From: Dirofilaria immitis
Lineage: Eukaryota > Nematoda > Chromadorea > Rhabditida > Onchocercidae
Direction of reading: 5' to 3'
Length of the DNA: 64,000 nucleotides
Assembly (NCBI GenBank): GCA_024305405.1
Contig: JAKNDB010000068.1
Coordinates: 7,679,501 to 7,743,500 of the forward strand
Position 1 is the stretch's first letter. Each line of letters starts with the position of its first letter. Under the pieces are notes generated by a model. It was given only the letters and a program-made list of their open reading frames with translations. It was not told where the DNA came from and did not search any database. Of this stretch, positions 58,651-64,000 are shown piece by piece. A program made the position numbers and the translations under genes.

Positions 58651-60033
58651 ATGTTTTGCGATTAAACTATTAATTTCTTTTCACCACTACTGAACGATGT
58701 GTAGTTTGACGGCACTAACTAAAGAATATAAACATCAAATTTAAAATGTAACTTCGTACTTCATAACTACTATACGTTAGGAAGGGAAATGTATTGTACG
58801 ATGAAATATATAAAGAACTATCATCCTTTCTCATCTTTGATTAAACTAATAGAGATAAGATAAGTTGCAAAGTTAATAAAGACAAGCAGAGTGAAATCAG
58901 ACAAAAGTTAAGAGCCAACACGTTTTACCATAGCATACAATTTTCACATCAACAACATATTAGCAACATCTTTGTTATTCCACCATTCCGTAGTTCCGTA
59001 GCATGCAACTATTATGAAACATAATAATTGGCGAGACTTTGTAGAGGGATGTATGAGGGTAGTAGAAGTAGTACTTGCTGAAGATGAAAAGTGTTTAGAG
59101 ATAGTGCATTGAAGATGTGAAGATAAAGAGATGTTAGTTGAGAGAAAGACTTGAAGACTAATAGGAATGCGAGCGGAAGGTAAATTGATAATGGAGTACG
59201 ATATGAACTTTGACACGGATAATGTAACCGTTGTAGCGAAGTCAAAACCCATTTAGCACATTTAGTGAAGATTTGTGACTCAATTTAAGTTGTGACTGGT
59301 GAATTTGTTTATCTTTCCATTTTGCATAATTTGAATCATTTTTGTGATTTTTATTGGTTTGAATTGTGGTTTCTTTTTATTGGTTTCAATTATGGCTTCT
59401 CTTTATACGGCATACGGCATGTGAAGAAGAAGGAAAAAAGGACAAGTTCAGCTTCGGTTAATGAACATATTGTTTCGAAGTAGCATTAATATTTCGATCT
59501 TTGTGCTTTCTCAGCTGGGATGGAATAAGTCTATTGTGTCCCATTTCTAGCCTATACTTATGTATTATTTTCATTGTGGAAAATCAATTTTATTCAGAAT
59601 ATCTTATTTCTAAGCATATCTGCTCATGGATTTCTTATTATTCACTTGGAGGTCTTCCGCTGTACATCAAATTTCATAAAGGCCTGCAACAGACTTAGAT
59701 GTTCAAACGACACATTTTACTATATGTCATATGCTTTACATTACAGATAGGTAAAAAGAAATATTATTGTGAGAAAAACTGCAGAAAAAAAAGAGATGTA
59801 CTATACTGACAATACTAAACCATGTTTGGGATTCTCCGTTGCAATATCTCTATTGTGTTACAATTAAAAGCAATCTGTCCACTATAAAGAGACCGCCAAA
59901 TCTCACGCACAAGTCTAAAACGTTGTGCATGAATATTCGACTGAAGAGTGATATTTTGAATCTTCAGGTCTCAGTGTTTATTTCTTTTCCCTCTATGCCT
60001 ATTGTCAAATTTTTGAAAATTGTTCATGACTCC
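58651..60033. other. Intergenic region with a 26-bp tandem duplication
   Basis: No supported gene. TTTTTATTGGTTT occurs in two adjacent 26-bp copies at 59348-59373 and 59374-59399. Minus-strand AATAAA at 59977-59982 is a good poly(A) signal for the gene ending at 60034. The region upstream of 58650 should hold the demethylase promoter. Confidence 0.55.
59977..59982 (-). terminator. Polyadenylation signal of the 283-residue protein gene
   Basis: Minus-strand AATAAA about 52 nt past the stop codon at 60034-60036. Confidence 0.5.
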
Positions 60034-62117
60034 TCACACGAGCAGTCGTTGCAGCAGATTGATGTAGTTGCTCGAGTTTTCACGAATAACTTGATCAGCG
60101 ATATCAGGACTACCACCCGCTGTTTTCCTTTCCTCTAAATCTGCCAGCAATGATGCAAGTTGCATCTGAAAAGCTGCGAATTCAGGACCAATCAGGATTG
60201 CACTTTTCTCAATTGTCTGCACTCGTTTTGCCACTAACTGAAATTTCGCTTAAATGAATAGAAATATATTAAATTAGAAGCAAAGCCTGTAATAATTCTC
60301 ATATATGTATATATAAATGAATAAGGATGTCTGATTTTTATGGAGTTTTTCATAAACTTAAACGACGGAACGGATAAATTAAGAAGTTTTTATCAGTTAG
60401 AAATGATTAGTTAAAATTAGTCTTTTTATAATCTTTTAGTGAGAAGGATGTCAATGTAGCGTAAAAACAAACTTCTAATCGTTTTTGAGCTTCTGTTATC
60501 CACTCTTTATCAGTGACATGTTTTGAGAAAGGTGATTTGGAGGATGTATCCTCTTTTGATAATGCCTGTAAAAGATAACTGTTTGGATCATTTAGAAAAT
60601 AAAACATATGAGTCATGGACACTAAGGAGAATTATTATTATTGCATATTAGTTATGTCTTTCTGCACATTTATGATGCAATTTGAATTATCCAGTGACTA
60701 TTAGACAGTATCTTATTTATGCTCTAAAACCTTTGCAAGTTTGTTAGCATCAACTTTTGGTACTTGTGGTGGCAGCACTTGTCCGAAATTCATCTCCGCA
60801 TATTTCTTCATTAAACAGTGCACTGCTTCATTAATTATATTTTCCTGAAATAATATGCTGAAAAATTTTTTTGTAGTAATATATTCTTTTTCAATTTCTT
60901 GTTTGACTGAATTGTTTGATTTTTAATATCAAGTGTTATATATGCTTAATAAAAATTCCAAAAAGTTTAATGAAATCTCTTGATTTTGAATAATCATTGC
61001 TTTGAATGAGTTTTTTTCCAAGTTTGATCTGGCTATTTTAAGATCACATTTCTCCGTTAGGACACTTTGTATTATAAGGTTTTAATTTTCCTAGATTTTA
61101 TTACCTCATAAAGAGCTTTTTCTTCCAAATCCTTTCTGGACTGGTAAATAACGAACCGCAATTCAGTGCGTACAACATTTTCTTCAGGTTCAGTTCTCTG
61201 AATACGAATCATTTGCCTTGGTAATATTCTCCCTTTTGAATCCATCACGTCTTCAGTGCTGCAAAATTTTCATATTGCTTATATATTGCTAATTGTTTTG
61301 TTGTCAGCTAATAGTTGGTTAATAATCACTTATTTATAAAATGTAGCATTAACAATTAAGATTATTTTCCTCTTTTATTCTCTTCTCAGATTGTTTTATT
61401 TAATACATGTAAATATCAAATTGTCCCATAAGACAGGCCCATCCTGGCCATCTCATTACTACGCAATAGCAGAAATAGAAATTGAAATTTAAGCATGATG
61501 TATACGAGACTCTAAAATAAAGAGAAGAATTGAAGATAAAATAATTTAACTGACAGTCATAGCCTAATTAACGAAATCTAAGGTAGTTAATAATGATCCA
61601 AACATTACAATGCATTTGTGCTTATTTTGTTGATTATATTTAGGCATACTTGTTGATTAGATTTCAACAAAATACTCAATAAGCTATCCTATGTTATTTG
61701 CAGTTGTTACAATATTTTAAATCGTAAGAACTGAATGAATGTTGGAATTTTTAGAGATAAAACAGAATACCCTGTAGCTCTTGATGACTCAATGTCATAT
61801 CCCGCACTTGTTCTGAAAAAGATTCCATTCAAAGCATTAAGAGTAGCGTAATTTTATGTATTTTCTTCCGACGAACGAATGTCAAGTTTTGATCCAAATG
61901 TAATTGGGAATTTGGGATGCTTTTCTACAGATTTGTTTGCAATAGTTTGGCAATATTTTGCAATTTCTAGCAATAACAACTTCATCACCTCATTATCAGT
62001 AAGGTTTATGCAGGAGGCACGACCATCTAATAAGGCATTCCGTGATAAAATTATATAAATGTTCGCCCTCTCTTTTAAATGCAAAAATCTCAACGAATCG
62101 AGTTGCTTATGAATCAT
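60034..62117 (-). CDS. Uncharacterised 283-residue helical protein, six exons
   Basis: Exons 61873-62117 (MIHKQLDSLRFLHLKERANI), 61771-61812, 61105-61258 (MDSKGRILPRQMIRIQRTEP), 60731-60844 (NEAVHCLMKKYAEMNFGQVL), 60473-60565 (HVTDKEWITEAQKRLEV) and 60034-60237 (LVAKRVQTIEKSAILIGPEF, ending NLLQRLLV, stop). The sum is 852 nt, 284 codons with the stop, and every splice phase closes with no correction, so the model is strong. The protein is soluble, rich in charged helices, and has a cysteine-poor sequence with no signal peptide or membrane helix. I do not recognise the family. A role as a structural or complex subunit is a guess from composition only. Confidence 0.75.
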
Positions 62118-63198
62118 TCGACAATCGACAATCGTGGAAAGCAGTCATTTTAAATACTTTTTTTATCGATGTTTTTATAAATAATCGCATCAAGCATTCT
62201 TTTTTCTCGTCTTAACCAGATATAGCAGTACTGAATAACTTTTTTCATTTTATCTCAGGCATCCTTATCTATCCGAACATTTTACAATTACGTATATTAC
62301 TCCACTTTAAGTGATATTTGCATACTCAATTAATTCATGAAGAGTTTGAACAAAAACTTTTGAAGAAAATTACTAAATTAATCAGCATAGTTATCAGTTA
62401 TTTCTTTTTTTGCACCAAAAGATATGTATTTATTGTGATATGTTAAAAGTATGTGAAGATCACACGCAGATGAATTTCATATATTAAAGAAAAATGGATC
62501 TGAAGGCAGAAGAAAATTGAGGAAAATAATATATTTAGGATGTTCCTGTTTTTAGAACCCAAATTTTTTAGAAGTTGAAACAATATTGGATTTTATTTTT
62601 AAAATATCTATGATCTTTTAGAGAAATGTTGCAATTGATGGGATTCCCACTAATATTTACATTCATTTGTCCGGATACAGAAAAAAAAAAAAAAAGCGAA
62701 TACTTAATACCACAATTAACTTAGACAAAAGCTCAATAATCAGACGAAATACTACAGTATTAGTCTTTCATATAGATAATTAATTATTCAAGCCTAGCAT
62801 ATGTGAAACTAATGAGATATTTTGATAGGAAGAAACAATTAGATGATATAAACTTTGTTACATTTAGTGCTGTGACGAAGATAGTCCATGACTTGCTCAT
62901 ATTCTTGGGGAAAAAAAAATATCAAAATGCCATCAGTATCAATACATGAGAAAAATATCGTTTTATACATGAAATACCCGCTGTATGTCACAAAACAAAT
63001 GAATATATTTTTTATATAGCGCTAAATAACAACTTTTCATATTCAAAACTGTAAATTCGAATATTCCAGGATTCAGATGAATAAAATCAGTATCGCACTT
63101 TTCTCCTGAGATATAAAATTTTTAATTATTCTGAGAAATTCTGATGCATCTGTTTTGCCGCTTACTTGATGGATCACAAGTCGGATACTGGAAACATT
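62118..63198. other. Intergenic region, no gene seen
   Basis: AT-rich sequence with an A-run at about 62681-62695. It should contain the promoter of the 283-residue gene and the 3' UTR of the ZP gene. No open frame with splice support. Confidence 0.55.
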
Positions 63199-64000
63199 TT
63201 ACACTCTAACATCGCAATACTTGACAGGAGTAGATGGCTGAGTTAATTCGTTTTCCAAAACATTCAGCGTTCTAGTTTCCACATTAAATGTCATTGCGAA
63301 TCCTGGTTTTATCTTGGCTCCCGTTTCACGTTTTAGCCTTAGCGTCGCATTTTGTGTACAGCGAGGAGGCTTCAAAGAAAATGTGTTAAAGCAAATAAAT
63401 AAAAAGCTTTGCAATAGTTGGACAATTAATCTGATCTAGAAATATAATACCCAATTACTGTAGACTTAACGTATGTAAAAATCGTGCCGGCAATTCCTAA
63501 GTCGTACGTAATACGAAGAAACATATGATTTTATCTCTTTTAATTTGAAAAGACTTTATTAAATCTAAAAAAGAACGAACAATCATAGTCTTGCATGCAT
63601 CATTGCTTTCCATATTACATAATGATATCTGACATTGAAAAATGACATTCTCGTCTCCCGGGAATTTAAATACACTCATTTCCTTGAAAACATATGTAGA
63701 GTATTTTTTCGGATCTTCAGAAAGTTTTGTATAATCAGGAGTCTCCAAAAGTATGGGTCTACTTCGCATCTGAAAAAAGCATTTAAAATTACTGTATGTC
63801 AATTCAGAGTACATAAGATTGTTCATCAATGCTTACCCATTAGAATCCATAATTAGTATATTTTTCGTTTCTGATTTAGCAAAGCAGTCATGTATCAAAT
63901 AGTGATAATTTGATGCTGAAATAAATTGAAATTCACTTAACGAATAGAAGAAATGTTTCCATAAATAATAAGCGATTTCAATGGATATTATCAGGAAAGA
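63199..64000 (-). CDS. ZP-domain (cuticlin-like) protein, C-terminal part, cut by the window edge
   Basis: The C-terminal half of a zona pellucida module, as in nematode cuticlins that polymerise in the cuticle. Exons: 63837 to about 63950 (NYHYLIHDCFAKSE, then ILIMDSNG), 63581-63769 (CEVDPILLETPDYTKLSED, then FKFPGDENVIFQCQISLC) and 63199-63369 (PPRCTQNATLRLKRETGAK, then LNVLENELTQPSTPVKYCDV). One C is missing in the CCC run at 63755-63757; the corrected phase closes exactly. The spaced cysteines match ZP-C. RLKR in the last exon fits the consensus furin cleavage site that follows ZP domains. The protein stops about 43 residues later with no transmembrane helix in this exon. The N-terminal half lies beyond 64000. 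Confidence 0.83.

Overview
The window reads as nuclear DNA of a nematode, most likely a clade III (filarial or spirurid) species. The bulk composition is AT-rich. Genes are broken into many 70-200 bp exons with GT-AG introns of roughly 50-900 bp. Several 5' ends look like trans-splice acceptors. The gene content (an RDE-8/Zc3h12a-type RNase, a cuticlin-like ZP protein, a gustatory-type receptor) fits a nematode. Genus and species cannot be fixed from sequence alone. All gene models were built by eye from reading frames, splice sites and known protein families.

Layout. (1) 374-5796, minus: a NYN/Zc3h12a-like endoribonuclease. (2) 6051-20878, plus: phosphatidylinositol 4-kinase alpha, about 42 exons, head-to-head with gene 1 across about 250 bp. 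(3) 20879-33811: a 12.9 kb stretch without a confident gene. It holds candidate coding exons, a 29-bp perfect inverted repeat, a compact foldback that may be a structured RNA, and a 1.3 kb AAT microsatellite. (4) 33812-40670, plus: translation initiation factor eIF5B. (5) 41514-42852, plus: a gustatory-receptor-like seven-transmembrane protein (tentative). (6) 43657-44997, minus: a small single-pass membrane protein. (7) 46054-49902, minus: ALG1 beta-mannosyltransferase with extra segments. (8) 51036-58650, minus: a KDM2/KDM7-type JmjC histone demethylase with no recognisable reader domain. (9) 60034-62117, minus: an unrecognised 283-residue helical protein. (10) 63199 to the right edge, minus: the C-terminal half of a ZP-domain (cuticlin-like) protein.

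The genes do not form one pathway. They are mostly housekeeping genes (lipid signalling, translation, N-glycosylation, chromatin) mixed with nematode-type accessory genes. I saw no clearly new multi-gene system. Two things cut across the window. First, at least fifteen conserved exons are off by one base, nearly always one base too few in a homopolymer. Corrected exon lengths then restore both homology and splice phase exactly, so I read these as base-calling errors rather than gene decay. Second, three introns in PI4KA and the demethylase appear to use GC-AG splice sites, each fixed by conserved flanking residues.
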